DNA of 64,000 bases from Burhinus oedicnemus (Eukaryota; Chordata; Aves; Charadriiformes; Burhinidae), in the NCBI GenBank assembly GCA_008921705.1, contig VFFE01009165.1, forward strand, positions 793,891 through 857,890. Direction: 5' to 3'. How positions within the stretch are numbered: position 1 is the stretch's first letter; each line of letters opens with the position of its first letter. Below are positions 36,301 through 49,100 of the stretch, piece after piece. Both the position numbers and the translations under genes were made by a program. The notes below the pieces were generated by a model. The model was not told the origin of the DNA. It did not search any database and saw only the letters and a list, made by a program, of their open reading frames with translations.

Positions 36301-39300
36301 GATTGGTTTATGATTTGCTGCAGTTTGAACCTATCAAACCAAGTTTAATAAGAAAGTTAGTGACTTCAATTGTCTGTTTTGCAATCAGGATATTCTTAAA
36401 AACAAAACTGTAAAAAGGGCTATGGACCTTCAATTTTTGGTATTAGGGAAGAGTTGCTCTTTGATGGGATTCATATCACACAATTACTTTTTTATATACA
36501 CATATATTTACACCTACTAATGAATGGGATTCCTTAATCCCTGATGAAAATGAACTATGTATCATTTTGTCTATATGTAAGACCAGATCTTATAATCTTG
36601 TAGTCTAATACAGGCAAAATTTATATGGATTTCAGCACTATGTGCGATTTACAGATTTGGACTTATGTTATGATCAAGAAAAACATTTCACTGGATGTAA
36701 ATGTTTAGAGTACTAAAGAAAACTGAGTTGAAGACTTTTAACTCTATCAACAACCATTTGACCAAACCTACCTTTGTTGTAACTTGAACAAAGATACTCA
36801 TTTGCAACATTGTCACATATTTGATCAGAAAAACATCCTTTAATCAAAACAGAATGCATATCATGAAGGTTTAATGGATTCTCCATCCATTCCTTTTAAA
36901 AATTTCTGTTTGTACATATATTACTTAATTTTTCTAAATCTTTCTAAAAAGTAAATACAGCAGAAGATTAAAGAATGTAAAATATGGATTAATTTTAAAC
37001 ATCTATTTCACCCTCTTTCTGCAGTAAGGTTTTTTATATGGTCCTTGTCATCTTTCCCTCCTAAGAATTCACAATCCAAAAAGTCACATTTTTCCATTAC
37101 TATTCTAAGTTATTCTTATATTTGTAGCATCTGCATGTTTCAAATCTAACATCTCAAAGCTGCTTTAGACTTTCCCCTCACTAGAGAGCTACATGAGGAT
37201 ATCAGTACCAATTATCATTTTCTCATTTGCATCTTGCAACTCTTGCTTTACAGAATATACAAACTTTTGCATATGTTTATTCGTTCAGCACTGTAGCACC
37301 TACAAATAGAAACACCATTTGCTAACCATTGCAATAGCCTCAACAGTGTCTAACATACATTATGCCAACATTATCACTACATGAAAGAAAACCAAATGAT
37401 TGACCTTTTCATACCTGTACTGAATGGAATGGCTGAGACTTTTCCTAAACTGAAAAGGAAATCTGGTCTGTTAAGGCAATATCAAAACACCTACCCAGTC
37501 TCACAAACAGACCACTTTTTGTATTATAGATGAAATTTTAAAGGCAGAACTCAATTATTTCTTATAGTTTATTTCATGCATTTAGAATCCCAGTCTGTAG
37601 GTGAAAAATAGTTTCAAGGGAAATTGTCTTGACCTTAAATTTTCTTTACATTACAATATGATTTAATGTATGTGTTATATTTAATACCATGGTTTAGGGT
37701 ATGTATTATATTTACCATTTCTTATTACATAAAGGCAGGAAAGAATTAAACACTGCTGTAAGGACACTTAGTTTTCTCATGCAATAGCTTTCTTGTTTGT
37801 ATTTGATTCCATTTAAAACAGAAAACACAAGAAACTCAATGTGCAATGTTATAAATCATTAACACTGTTTAATAAAACTCAGCATTTTCCTCTGCCATTA
37901 AGACCTCATAGTAATATTTCAATTTAAATATAAAAGTTTGACAATTTAATTAGTGTTTTCATAAGAAAATACATAACTAAATTGCTTATAATAGAGGAAT
38001 TGAGGGAAAGCTGAAACTAGACTGTAAAAAATTTCCTATTGTAACCCCAAAGCAATTGGTAAACATATTATTACATGTTGGTTTTGAATATATTTCACCA
38101 ATTTTACTATCTTATACCATGGACATCCCTATACAGACCTAAAAAATCTCTTCTGACCCACATTGAAACATGCAATACAGTAAGTGTCAAGAACACACAA
38201 GACAAACACTAATCTTTCCAACAAACTGTGCAAAATCACCCAAAGTTTTAGGAAGATTAGATGGGAAAGGTTCAATCTCTCATAAGCAATGAACTTTTTA
38301 CTGCATACTTATCCTTTGGGTAGCTACTTTATTTAGTTACTTCAGTTTTATATTGCTCTAATTGTTTTAATTGAAACGGAAGTAACATTGCTAATAAACT
38401 ATTAGGTCTGGGCTTCAGATTACTTGTGTTCCCAGAGGACTTTTAAAGTTCATGTATGGGCACATGTGCTGTAAATCTCTGAATACCACGTACCAGGAGC
38501 CACAAAGTCTGGCACAGAGCCGTTTACACAGAGAAGGCTGCAGGATCACGGTTGCATTATAGGGTGCAAGTGCTTGAGTTAAACGGTATTTCTGAAGGAA
38601 GGGTGGAAGGTGCTAAAATGTACTTGCTAGACACTCTTTCCCCTTCCAGTGAACCTGCCTCTGAATAAATGGCAGCGATAAGTTGAAGCTTTAGTCCACA
38701 AGTGCAATTATGTCATAAGTGACTAAATCCTGACACCTTTAGCAGTTGTTTGTTGAATGTATAGTGTAGAAGGGTGCTCGATAGCCTAGCACAACAGAGA
38801 AGCATCAACTCACCCCCTTTCAAACAAAATTGAAGTAATTACAGAAGGAAAGCTGCTTATATGACTTTGTGATGAATCTAGGTCACTACTCAGGGCAGAC
38901 ATCAAAATTCCCCTTGGTATAATGACATCCCATGACAGTCCGTAGGCCAAGTCATATGATGGCTAAAATCACTATTTGGATGGAGAATGGGTAAAAGAGG
39001 TGAACGCATATGTGGTGCAAGGGGAACGGAGAAGAGAGAAGGACATTCGTTATCTGCAGGTTCTGAGAAATCTGAACTGCTTAATCACAATCTCTAACAT
39101 GCACAGTCAGTGAGCTAACTAGTAACAAGCAGGAGAACTGGCATGGCTGTGTCTCTTTGAATTAACCTGATTCAAACCGGAGAGAAAGGGTTAATTTCAA
39201 AGGTAGTTAAAATATGTGGAAAGCTACAAATGTGGGGAGACTTATGAGACGCTGGTGAGCATCTCATGCAGGCTGAAGTAAAATATCTTTAGAGCTTCTA

Positions 39301-39990
39301 TGAGTTATAGTGTCCAACAAAGAAATATTGTAGGCAGCATAGGATATTTCTATAACACTCCCCTTCTATGAGACAAAAATAACCATTCATTCACCCAAGG
39401 ATATGTGTTTGCCAAGCGACCAGTAATCACGAACTGATTGTAATCATTTCAGAGAAACAGACAGCGCTGTCATATAGTTATGTAAAAAATATTTGCTTCC
39501 ACAAGGCTAGGGAAGGCTGGGAGCAAAATCAACTGGAAGCAGAAAAGTAAACACAAAAATATGCGTGAAGCTGAATAAAAGCTATTTAGCTTGGGATATT
39601 TAGGTGACTGACCTAATCTAGCTCCACAACCAAGAATGAATAAGTGTAGCTGCAGGTCTTCTGGTTCAGTAAGAAAGTAATGAACAGCAGCGGTTAGAAA
39701 TACAGTAGGTATACATTGTGAATTGAAAAGAAGAAAAAGGTTAAAATTAAAAGCAATTATATATTCTAAAGCATGGAAAAATTGAAAAGGTATGGAAAAA
39801 AGGGATGAAAGGAAGTTACAGTACTGAGAACCAAAGAAACATCAGTGGTGGCTTAGGATCTGTAGCATGAGATGGTAAGATGCTAATAGTGACAGAGGGC
39901 ATGATAAATAGTACAAGTGTCTACAGTCCAGGTAATGGGATGATATGTGAAAACCATATCAGCCTTCCCGACCCTACAAGTTTTGTACTG
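33330..39990. other. AT-rich unique sequence
   Basis: No mobile element or named gene was seen. Two sub-stretches look less random. One is 35985-36350, with many homeobox-like ATTA/TAAT cores. The other is 38480-38950, mixed composition with few runs. Either could be a conserved noncoding element, but I cannot test this. A purine-rich stretch lies at about 39720-39830. Confidence 0.45.
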
Positions 39991-39994
39991 TGAA

Positions 39995-40345
39995 ATACTC
40001 ACCTGTGGCCCAGAGCCAGGGGTGCCATACCTCCTCACCCTGAACCCGAGGACAGCAGTGAGCTTGAGGGGAGCTTCATAGGTGAGAAGAACCTGGGGCT
40101 GCCACGGCAGTTGTGCGCCCACTTCCAAGGGAAGCTAGACTCATCAACCTTGGCATCCCTCCACCTCGTTTCTGCCCACGTGGGCCACAGGACTCAGCCC
40201 AGCGACGAGATGGCCCTTCCCTGCAGCACAAGAGGTGCAACCCAGTGTCCAGGCAGAGGGCTGCCACCATCACACACAACTGAGAGGGCATGGAGGGGTT
40301 TTGGGTGTGATCAGCTGTAGTTTGCTCCCTTCGCAATCCTCTTTC
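39995..40345. other. GC-rich island with overlapping short frames
   Basis: About 350 bp is clearly GC-richer than its flanks, with roughly eight CpGs (for example CCACGGCAG, GTGCGCCC and CAGCGACGAG). Plus frames 40111-40320 and 40235-40450 and minus frames 39883-40128 and 40076-40348 overlap here. None has a motif I know. It could be a fragment of an unrecognised repeat, a CpG-type regulatory element or a retrocopy remnant. Confidence 0.35.
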
Positions 40346-40783
40346 CATGGCTGGAAAATAAGGAAGTGGTCATGTGATGGAAAGAAAATGAGGGGCTACC
40401 TTGCGGTAAATGTTTTTTGGGTTCATTGTGTTTCTGGTGTACTTTTATAACAGGGAAAAAATCTTAGGCATCAGTCTCATTTTATTAAGATGTTTATATA
40501 AATATCGAAACAGCTCATTAAAACCAGTGGGTCTGTATCGGAGAATAACTGCTGTGAACAGAAAATCATATTAGTGGCATGGCATGTCTGCTTACAGAGG
40601 TGGTATTAGAAAAATCATATATTCGTATAACAAATACATGAGACTGGAGAGTGTATTTGAAATACCTTGAAATTGGATAGATTTTTTTCTGCCCACATCA
40701 GTGGAATTTGAACTAGCTAGCAATCTAGTTGGTCTTTAAGTTATTGTAAACATCAAGATAGAGAAATTCTCTTTCTCTTCAGT

Positions 40784-40813
40784 AAAAAACAAACAAACAA
40801 ACAAAAAAACAAC
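40784..40813 (+). repeat. (AAAC)n low-complexity tract
   Basis: A-runs spaced by single C (AAACAAACAAACAAAAAAAC), a short simple repeat. Confidence 0.8.
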
Positions 40814-40849
40814 TAGCAGGCTAGGACTTACCTGGACTGATTAAGAATT

Positions 40850-42340
40850 TACTTTTGTATAGTATTGTTACTCTTCTCAGCTGGAAAGTATGTAAGGGGA
40901 ATAAAATATATCTCATTATTCTACCAGGCCTGATACTCTGGATCATACAAGTGTGTTTTCATAAAGAATTATCCACATACTCTTTTATTTTCTGGAAAAA
41001 AAAAAATCTGTATCAAAAAAGCTATTTTCTGATTCTTCTCACCATGGATGAGTTCATCCAGAAAAATTACATTTAATTTCCCATGTAATAGCTTGCTTCC
41101 CCATTATACTTCTGACCCTACCCAGAAAGGGATTTTCATTCTTTCTAATATCGAGCATAAAAGAAAGAAAGAAAAAAAAACCTGGAACAAACAACTTGGA
41201 ACTGGCGTGACCTCCTTACCATACAGAGAACACAGAATTAATGTAATGTAAATACCTTTGTGCTATCCACACAGCAGTCACATCTCTCCACACCATTATC
41301 CATCCTAGACCTAAATTCCACCTACTAACAAGTTTTATATCTGTTCAATGATCCATATCTCTCATTTCATTATGAAATCAGAGGGAAAAAAAAGAAATAC
41401 ATAAACCTAGAAGAAATCAGAAAGAATACCTTCACGAGTGCAAGGAGCACTCACTTAACACATTTGGAAGAAATATTTCAAGAAATCTGACTTTAGAGGA
41501 CCCACAGCACATTCTTTCCTACATTTTATTCTAACTTTCATCATCTTTAAGTGCATTTTGTGAACATTTCTAATCTCACAAGGAGCGTAATAACCAAATA
41601 ACACCATAAGAGCACCTTTGTTCAAAACATTTTCACTAGTTTTCCTCAAGTAACAGCAGGAATACTAAAACAATAGAAACGTCCTTTGCCCCAATGTTTT
41701 ACTTATTTTAAAGGATTTCTTGTTGAGTTCTGTCTGTGTAAAAAGTTATATCAAAACAGTATTTGGAGGATGGATTTCTATTTCTGTCGGACAGAAAACA
41801 CCAAGGCTCAGGTCAGAATCTGGTATTTTGGGGTTTTTCTCATAATTCATGGATATTTAGGTGTAGGACTGAAGTTAATGGCTCTTACAGCATTATGAAT
41901 CAATATTAATTAAAGTGAAAATTAGATATTTGTCAACTAACATTAGGCCAATGTTATGATACAAATCAGAAGGTAAGTTTTTGTGCAACAAGGAAAGAAA
42001 GAAAATTACTTTTTAAAAGGACTTTAAATACATTTTAAAATAAATTAATACAATTTTAAATCCCATCGAACTGTAGAGATTATTTTAAATTAATCTTTTA
42101 AAATCCACTTTTTAAAATCCTTCCAAATGTAATCCTTGGTTAAGATAAAAAACCAATTCCATTTTATTTTTTTACTTGTTTATTTTTCTGGTAAAATGGG
42201 AATGATCTATTTTAGATCACACAAGCTGCTATTAAAGTCAATGAATAATGATATTTCTTATGCAGTTGGAGCTTAGTCAGTCCCCATCATCTGTGGTTTA
42301 TCCAAGGGGATTAACCATTTGTAATCAAATCCAGGTGGAT
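40850..42340. other. AT-rich sequence with TTTTAAAA cluster
   Basis: Mostly A/T sequence, with GAAA-type purine runs near 41160 and the TTTTAAAA cluster at 42011-42117. No gene was recognised. Confidence 0.5.
42011..42117. repeat. cluster of TTTTAAAA palindromes
   Basis: Exact TTTTAAAA occurs at 42011-42018, 42033-42040, 42096-42103 and 42110-42117, with near matches (ATTTTAAAT) between. This is an unusually regular AT-palindrome cluster, of the kind matrix-attachment or homeodomain-rich sequences show. Function is not demonstrated. Confidence 0.6.
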
Positions 42341-42384
42341 TAATCATGCCCTGGATAGGAAGACTGAGAGCTGGCTCAGTGCAG

Positions 42385-43250
42385 AGCAAGTTCAGATCGG
42401 CTGGGCTTCCTAGGGCAGGTGCGGTGCAAGAAATGTACTCTGCCCTTTCCAGGCCACCTCACATACAGAAAAAGGTCAATCACTTCTGCATTGTGCAGAA
42501 CCTTAGCAGATCAAACCCAAAGACTTATTCACTGCAAATTTGTTATCTCAAGCTGCATGAAATGAAAGTATTGAGAAACGTGATGCAGAGACACAAGCGG
42601 TGGCGTGCAGTTAGCTTCGGTGCTGTTGGATTTATTAGTCCCCACTCAGATGCTTCTACACTGTACTTCACTGTGCTTTTAGGCCAGAGCAGCTGCGCAT
42701 AAAGGACAGAAGCCGACTCGGCTCTCACACTTACTAACAAGCCTGAGAAGCTCCCCAGAATTTGAAGCACTGGGCACAAGAAAGACCTTTTGAGTGGATG
42801 CATGTGAGGGGACTCTGCCTGCGCCGAGGGAGCTGGCAAAGAGATGAAGCACAATGAAACCAAGCTGCCTTTGAGCAGTGCCACACCACAATCTTCTTTG
42901 CATTTCCAGTGCTTCCATTATGTGGTTTTCCTGTTCTTTGGATCAATGAAATACTGACTATATTTGATGTGGATCACACAGCTTAGAAATTCAGTGTTAG
43001 CTTTTGTACTGGCCTCTCTTACTAAGTGACGTAGTCAAATTCATGAAATACTACATTCAGGTATAACCACGATGCTACAGGAGTAGAGCACCGGAGGCTG
43101 CATAGTGTCCTGTAGCGCAGAGTTAGGCTTGCGTGCCTCTGCAATAGCACCGTGTTACAGCTACGGACACAGCAAGCCCTAGTTCTGTGTGTCGGAGAGA
43201 AAGTCAGAAGCATTCCTGAGTGGTATTGCTTTCGTCATGCGTGTACAAGG
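42385..43250. other. CpG-enriched island in AT-rich DNA
   Basis: I count about 21 CpGs in roughly 860 bp, in two bunches (42390-42830 and 43025-43245). The composition is near 47% GC, while the flanks are CpG-poor. Open frames overlap on both strands (42346-42702 plus; 42543-42884 and 42679-42918 minus) without recognisable motifs. It may be a distal regulatory element, a first exon with promoter or the relic of an unrecognised repeat. Confidence 0.35.
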
Positions 43251-43259
43251 GCAATCTAC

Positions 43260-44690
43260 AAAATCTGCCACTGTCTTCAGCTCTGGTCCCACTTTCTGCT
43301 CTGACTTTCATACAATGATTTGGAAGGGAAGAAGAAAAGGATGAAAACAGATAAGATAACAGTCAAGAGGAAAAGCTCACTTACCTAGTTGCTTTGTGTA
43401 GAACAAGTCAATTTTCTTACTGGCTTACAGAAAACATTTTTTCATCATCTTCCTTATGTGTAAAACATCTCTTTTGGCTACAATATCTAAGTAACAGCTG
43501 ACAATGAAGCGTAAGTTCAAAGACTAATAGGAAACACAAAGCCACTTGAATTCCACACAGCAAAGATACACACTGTTTGCTAACAGATTACATACAGACA
43601 TAGGAAAAATGTTTTATTTGCTTGCCAAAAGCAAGTCAACTACATGGTTGCATGTAGTATGAGTAAATTGTTCATATAATTTCAGTATTATCCCTAGCAC
43701 AACATGTAATTCAGTGGGCCACATACTGAAAGAAAATGCATAAATCATTTTGTTTATGAAAGACTGAGAAAATGTTGCTTTGGTTTTATTCCTTCTTTGG
43801 AATTATTAATGATTTTCAAAACACTAAAAAGAAAGCAAAGTCATCAGCTAATATAAAGTATTTTGTAACCTGTATTGTCCAGCTCTTTGTAATAAGCAAA
43901 TTTATATAAAGTACATAGCTTTCAAGGCATTCTTGATTATGAAAAAAACAAACACATAAATGTAGATTTTGGAAACCAAGTTATGAAGTTTCATTGACAA
44001 ACCTGAAATAATTTATGTATTCAGACATGAGTGCACTTAGTAGCTGTAATTACACATTTTACAAAAGTCTAATTAAAGAGCACATCCATTATACATACTG
44101 TCTTGTTTGCAGTGAATAGACATAAATCAGCATAAGGAAAAGCAGGCAGTCTATTTCCTCTCCCCACCTGCTGACTCTTCAGCCAACAGCTTCAGGAGAG
44201 GGCAGTCTCACAAGGCAGAGGAATGATAAATTATTTGACTTCCTATTTCTGCACCTTTGGACTAGACTGACATGGTCTCACAGGTCCCTATAGGTCTCCA
44301 AATAATACTAGTATCCATACTAATAGGGGTGGCACTGTTACAATACATGGGTAGGTGTGCCTGATCACTGTGATCATCTAGACTGTGTCCAGCATAATCT
44401 ATTGGTAATGAATGATTCATTCTAGAGGAAAGATCAAGAAAGAGTTGACTACTGAGATCTTCGTGTCTCTCATCTCTGGGAATAAAGACACTCTTACCTC
44501 TTTTGGGAGAGCAGCCTGTTGCCTGTGCTTTAGCACTCTGTGTACCTGCGCGCTGAGGGAAAGTGGGGATGTGGCTGGTCAGAGACAGATGTACAGATGT
44601 GCTATGTACCAGTGGAGCTGGTTAGCTGCAAGTCAGCTCTGGCCCTGAAGCTGTGAGAAAGCATTTCAGTGACCTGTGCCTGTGTGAATT
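43260..44690. other. mostly unique sequence
   Basis: No named gene was seen. A weak CR1-like phrase at 44255-44300 (TTGGACTAGACTGAC, then CAGGTCCCTATAGG) hints at an old CR1 tail running in the plus direction, but the upstream part does not match. Confidence 0.4.
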
Positions 44691-44692
44691 TT

Positions 44693-44857
44693 TCCAGGGA
44701 AGTGGTGGAATCACCATCCCTGGAGGTATTTAAAAGACGGGTAGAGGTGGTGCTGAGGGACATGGTTTAGTGGTGGTTTTGGCAGTGTTAGGTTAATGGT
44801 TGGATTTGATGATCTTAAAGGTCTCTTCCAAACTAGGTGATGATATGATTCTATGAA
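44693..44857 (+). mobile_element. CR1 LINE 3' tail, short
   Basis: The sequence follows the CR1 tail closely: CCAGGGAAGTGGTGGAATCA, CCATCCCTGGAGGTATTTAA, GGGACATGGTTTAGTGGTGG, TTGGCAGTGTTAGGTTAATG, TTGGATTTGATGATCTTAAA, GGTCTCTTCCAAAC and a final ATGATTCTATGA. Only the last part of ORF2 plus the 3' untranslated region remains, strongly 5'-truncated. The GGGACATGGTTTAGTGG type differs from the copies at 23.4 and 63.4 kb, so it belongs to another CR1 subfamily. Confidence 0.92.
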
Positions 44858-45248
44858 TGAGCCCTGCCAAAAAATGTCGTGTATGAAATGGGGTGCTTAC
44901 TTCCAGAGTAGAGCAGTGCTGGGTCCAGACATCTAGGAGTCCAGGCAAAGACAGTTATTCTGCCTGTTTACACCATCTGGAAAGATGCATTCACCTCTAC
45001 CTACTTTGCATCCAATTACTTTCAGAGATGTTAACAAAAAGCAAGTTGGAACTCTGCTTCTGATTCTTCAAGCAAACTCAGTGCTAGAAAATAAAAAGCA
45101 TGGTGCTGCCCTCAGTATCACAGCCAGACATGTCACACAGAATGAAATAGTTATTTTTGATTGTGCAAATGGACACCAGTTTTCATCCTTTCCAAGTAAT
45201 GGCTGAACAAACTCACCAGGACCACAGATGGAAAATTAAGAAAATGTC

Positions 45249-45261
45249 TTTTTTTTTTTTT
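45249..45261 (+). repeat. T13 homopolymer
   Basis: Simple T-run followed by GATCCCCTG. Confidence 0.8.
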
Positions 45262-45807
45262 GATCCCCTGAGGCAAAGCTGCAAGTGAAAACAAACAGAT
45301 AAAATAGGGGTAGGGGACATGTATTGTAATAAATATAAATGCCTTCTGAGAAAAAAGAACCTGATGTACCAAACATGGACCGCTAGACGCTCCCAAGAAA
45401 GTTCGTGGGGCTACTGGATGTCAGCTGGAGTTGGACCCAGGGTGGCATCTGTTGCATCATCTTAGGTGCGCTGGCTTGATTGGTAGTGCAAGAAAATTAA
45501 GTATCTCAAGAGGGAACCTGCAGAAAACAACTGACTGAAAAGCAGATTCAGCTAATTATGAACTAAATGCAGAAAGAGGCTAATTAAGGGCTGTCTCCAA
45601 CAATCTTTCTGTTCCAGCTGTTCAACTGATAATAACTTTGCTAACGTAGGGGTCAAGAAACAAAGAAATTTTCTTCAAGCACTTTGTAGACTTGGCATTC
45701 AATGGGATATGAGATCCCCTGATTCAAATCTCTCCTTTAACTTGGACAGAGTATGAACTTGAACTTGGATTTCCCACAGTCTGTGTAAGGGCTCTGAATG
45801 TTAGAGT

Positions 45808-46120
45808 GAGAGTCATATAATAGTTTAGGCCTGTGGGGGCCTCTTAAGATCATCTAGTCCAAGCTTCTGCTTAGTAGAACTAACTTCAAAGGTTGCAGCC
45901 AGTCAAGTGTTGAAAACTTCTGGTGATGGAGATTCTGCAGCTTCTCTGGGCAAGTTGTCCCAGGGCTTAACCACTCTCACTGTGAAGTATTTTTTCTTAT
46001 GTCTAATCTCAATTTCCTTTGTTAAAACATGCAAAAATGGCAACTATTGCATCTTATTCTTTCACTGTTCACCTCCAAATCATGGAAAAAAACCATCCCT
46101 TCTGTTCAGGCAAGCATGAA
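45808..46120 (-). mobile_element. older CR1 LINE 3' end, minus strand
   Basis: Read on the plus strand this is the reversed CR1 tail: AGTCATATAATAGTTTAGGC, GATCATCTAGTCCAAGCTTC, GGAGATTCTGCAGCTTCTCT, GGGCAAGTTGTCCCAGGGCT, then CACTGTGAAGTATTTTTTCT. Beyond about 46010 the match fades. Many substitutions and missing terminal repeats indicate greater age than the copies at 23.4 and 63.4 kb. The 70-codon plus frame at 45907-46119 lies inside it and is not a gene. Confidence 0.85.
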
Positions 46121-46129
46121 TCTGGGCTC

Positions 46130-49100
46130 CTCATGTTCATGATCAGCCTAACCATGAAGCTAAAGCCAATCTTAAGGTGTCTATCCCTCTCTAAATTTAT
46201 TTTACAAATTCATTTTAGATGGCAGCTTATTAATTTCAATACAAATTAATTACTATTTTTGTAATACATTGTCCCTGTCACTGCATGAAAAACAAGCAAA
46301 AAAAATTAAAGCTTTCCCACTTCTGTACATTCATCCACAGCTGTCATTTTATGTGGAAAAAAGAAATTATAAGGAATACTATACACCACTGCTGAAAACA
46401 AGTCAAGGGCAGGAAACCTTAGTGGTGATTTCAAACTATAAGTGCTCAGTACACAAACACTATGTCAACACATTCTATAAAAAGTAAAACTAAATAAATA
46501 AATTTTGAAGTTACAACCAAGGAAATGTCATTCTCTTTCCTTCTATTTAAAAGCAAGATTGTTCTTGATCTTTGGAGACACTTGAAGTTCATTGCGAAGG
46601 AACACTTAGTATCTGCAGCTTGTACAAAGCTAAACAAGAATAAAACCACTTTAGTACAGTAAGTCCAATTTAATATATGTTCTTCAAGGACTTTTGGTGC
46701 CACTTGCCACATATTTATAAGTGTCTTACATATAAAGTTATAAACAAAGTATTCTTTTCTTAATAAAAAAAAGTCTTTTACAGTACAAGCAAAAAAACCA
46801 AGTTACCTATTTGCAGCTGAAATTCACAATTCAAGAATGTTAAAAAATTGCCTTTGGCTCCTTGCAAAACTACAACAAGGTTCTGATATAGAAAATTCAA
46901 TTGGTGGTGGTTTTCAGTATTGACTAAGAAGTAATTAACTTAAGCAAGGGTGAATATTATACTGCAAATTTTTTAAAGCACATGTTTACTTAACTGAAGA
47001 AATAAGAAATTGGCTTATATCTTTATGTGCTCTGGATTCTATCTACATGAAAGGTGAGTTATCAGACAAGAACTCTGCAGTCACTAACATTCAGTGATAA
47101 AATGATCAACAAATCTGCAGTCAGGAAAGAACTTTTTCTCAGCTCAGGCAGAAATGCAGCACTGGTTTTTGTGAGTTTGGGGGGAGGGCGCATTTGGTGT
47201 TTTGTTTTCCTTTTGTAATTCGAGGTATGGTCCAGTACCCAAAAAATCCCTGTGATGTTTATGTCATAATGCCTACTTTTGATGGTCTTCTGTAAAACAA
47301 AGAACCTCTACCTTTTCTGCTCTCTCCTTGCAGCTTTCAGTCTTTTCTGTAGGTCATATGGGAATATGTATTGATGACACCAATGTTCCTTATCAAACAC
47401 CTACTGATTGTGATTGCAGAAGGCGGTTTTTCCTGACCATTATCACTATGTTCCTAAATCTGAAAAGGTATTGGTAGCAACATTATTCACCTGGATCTAC
47501 ACATAGAAAACACTTGTAAAATTGGTCATCTGATTCTCATATGCTAAGCTAACATTGAAATATCAATACTCTTGCTGGAGAACTGCCCCTCCTGATCCCC
47601 AAAACGTGAAAGAATTTCACAGAGTATCTGGAGAAAGCGGAAATGTATTCCTGGTACATAATGCATGACTGATATAGAAAATTAATGTAAGATGTGTTTA
47701 AACTGATTGACAATGGTGATATGGAAAATCAGATGGAGAGAACAAAAGAGATGTTAAATACATTTAAAAATAGAAAAGAAAGTAGAAATATATGAAAGGA
47801 AATAAAGAATGAAAAAGAAGAGTGAATAAAAATATACAACCAGGAAAAAGGATGAAAAGCAAATTAAAAAGGTAAAGAGTAAACAGCATGTTAATATGGG
47901 ACATTGATTATATAGGCTGAAGAGTGGGTTTTTTGTTTGTTTTTTAAATTAATCCTATATTCACCATTTTTATTAAATACAAAGTGTGCCTCTGTGTGTG
48001 TGTACAGACCTCTAGAGCAGAATTTTTGGTGAGTGCACACATAAGGGTGCATGGACATATATTTGCCTTTTAAAAATTAAATTATATAAATACATTCAGG
48101 TATACATAACCTAATCCCGAGGTTTAATTTTGCAGTTACCTATTGTCCTCTAAAGTCAGTTGTTAGATAAAAAACTAAACTGTTACTACTTGTGTCGCCC
48201 TAGGAAAAGGAAGTCAAGCTGTTGCCTCCAAAAGGATGTACACCTTCTAGCCCCAGCGCACAGACTAAAGGGCAGAAGACCAAAATCTGCTGCAATGAGA
48301 GCAAATGGAAAAGTCTAGGAAACATTTAAAATTGTCAGGAACAAAGAAGCCTGGAGAGGAAAGGCAGCTCAGTGAATTGGCTAATTCAGTGTCCTTAGAA
48401 ACATCCCAAAATCTGACCTCTATGATCTTAAACAATTATTTGGAGTGGTTGTCTGGCCCCATTTATTATTGTTATTGTTTGCTTTGTAATAGCAGCAAAC
48501 AAGAATCAAGGGTGTTTAGTAAGATAAACTGCATGATTGAGGAGAAGAATGTTTCTTCTGTTGTGAAACAAGAGTCACAATAATCTAGGCAAGCACAGAT
48601 CACTAGGGAGAAGCATATGCATGGCATTAAAGTAACCAACCTGAAGCCATTACACATTAGGACAGGACTGCAGCTAGAAAGAGTACCAAATTATTTCACC
48701 CTGCTGTTAAGAGTTTCATGTAATAAAGAATATATAATTATTATTTACCCATCAATATTGTTCATTTTTTTTTAATTCCTCCTGTTAAAATGGTTTCTAC
48801 AAACTAAATAGAAATTGTAGCTCTTTTCATAGCATATATGTAATGAATGTGTTAGGTGCCAGGGAAGCTGGCAAGCTAGGTAGTAAAGAATAGGATAACA
48901 AGGAAAAACAAAGGTAATAGCAAAATGTCTTTTGTGAAGAACATCCTGAAATACCATTGCAGCCACTATAGGGATATTGACCTTTGAAACAAAGAAACTG
49001 CAATTCAAATTTTTTTTGTATGCCAACCCCATCTATAGAGACTTGAAAGTCTGTATTTTATGGAGACAAATCTTCTCACTACATATTAATCACTTTTTAC

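Noticed and set aside
43110..43150. GTAGCGCAGAG...GCGTGCC stretch, checked as tRNA-like
   Set aside because: No A-box/B-box pairing or cloverleaf arms could be drawn.
44255..44300. CR1-like phrase TTGGACTAGACTGAC with AGGTCCCTATAGG
   Set aside because: Too short and without matching upstream sequence to annotate as a separate element.
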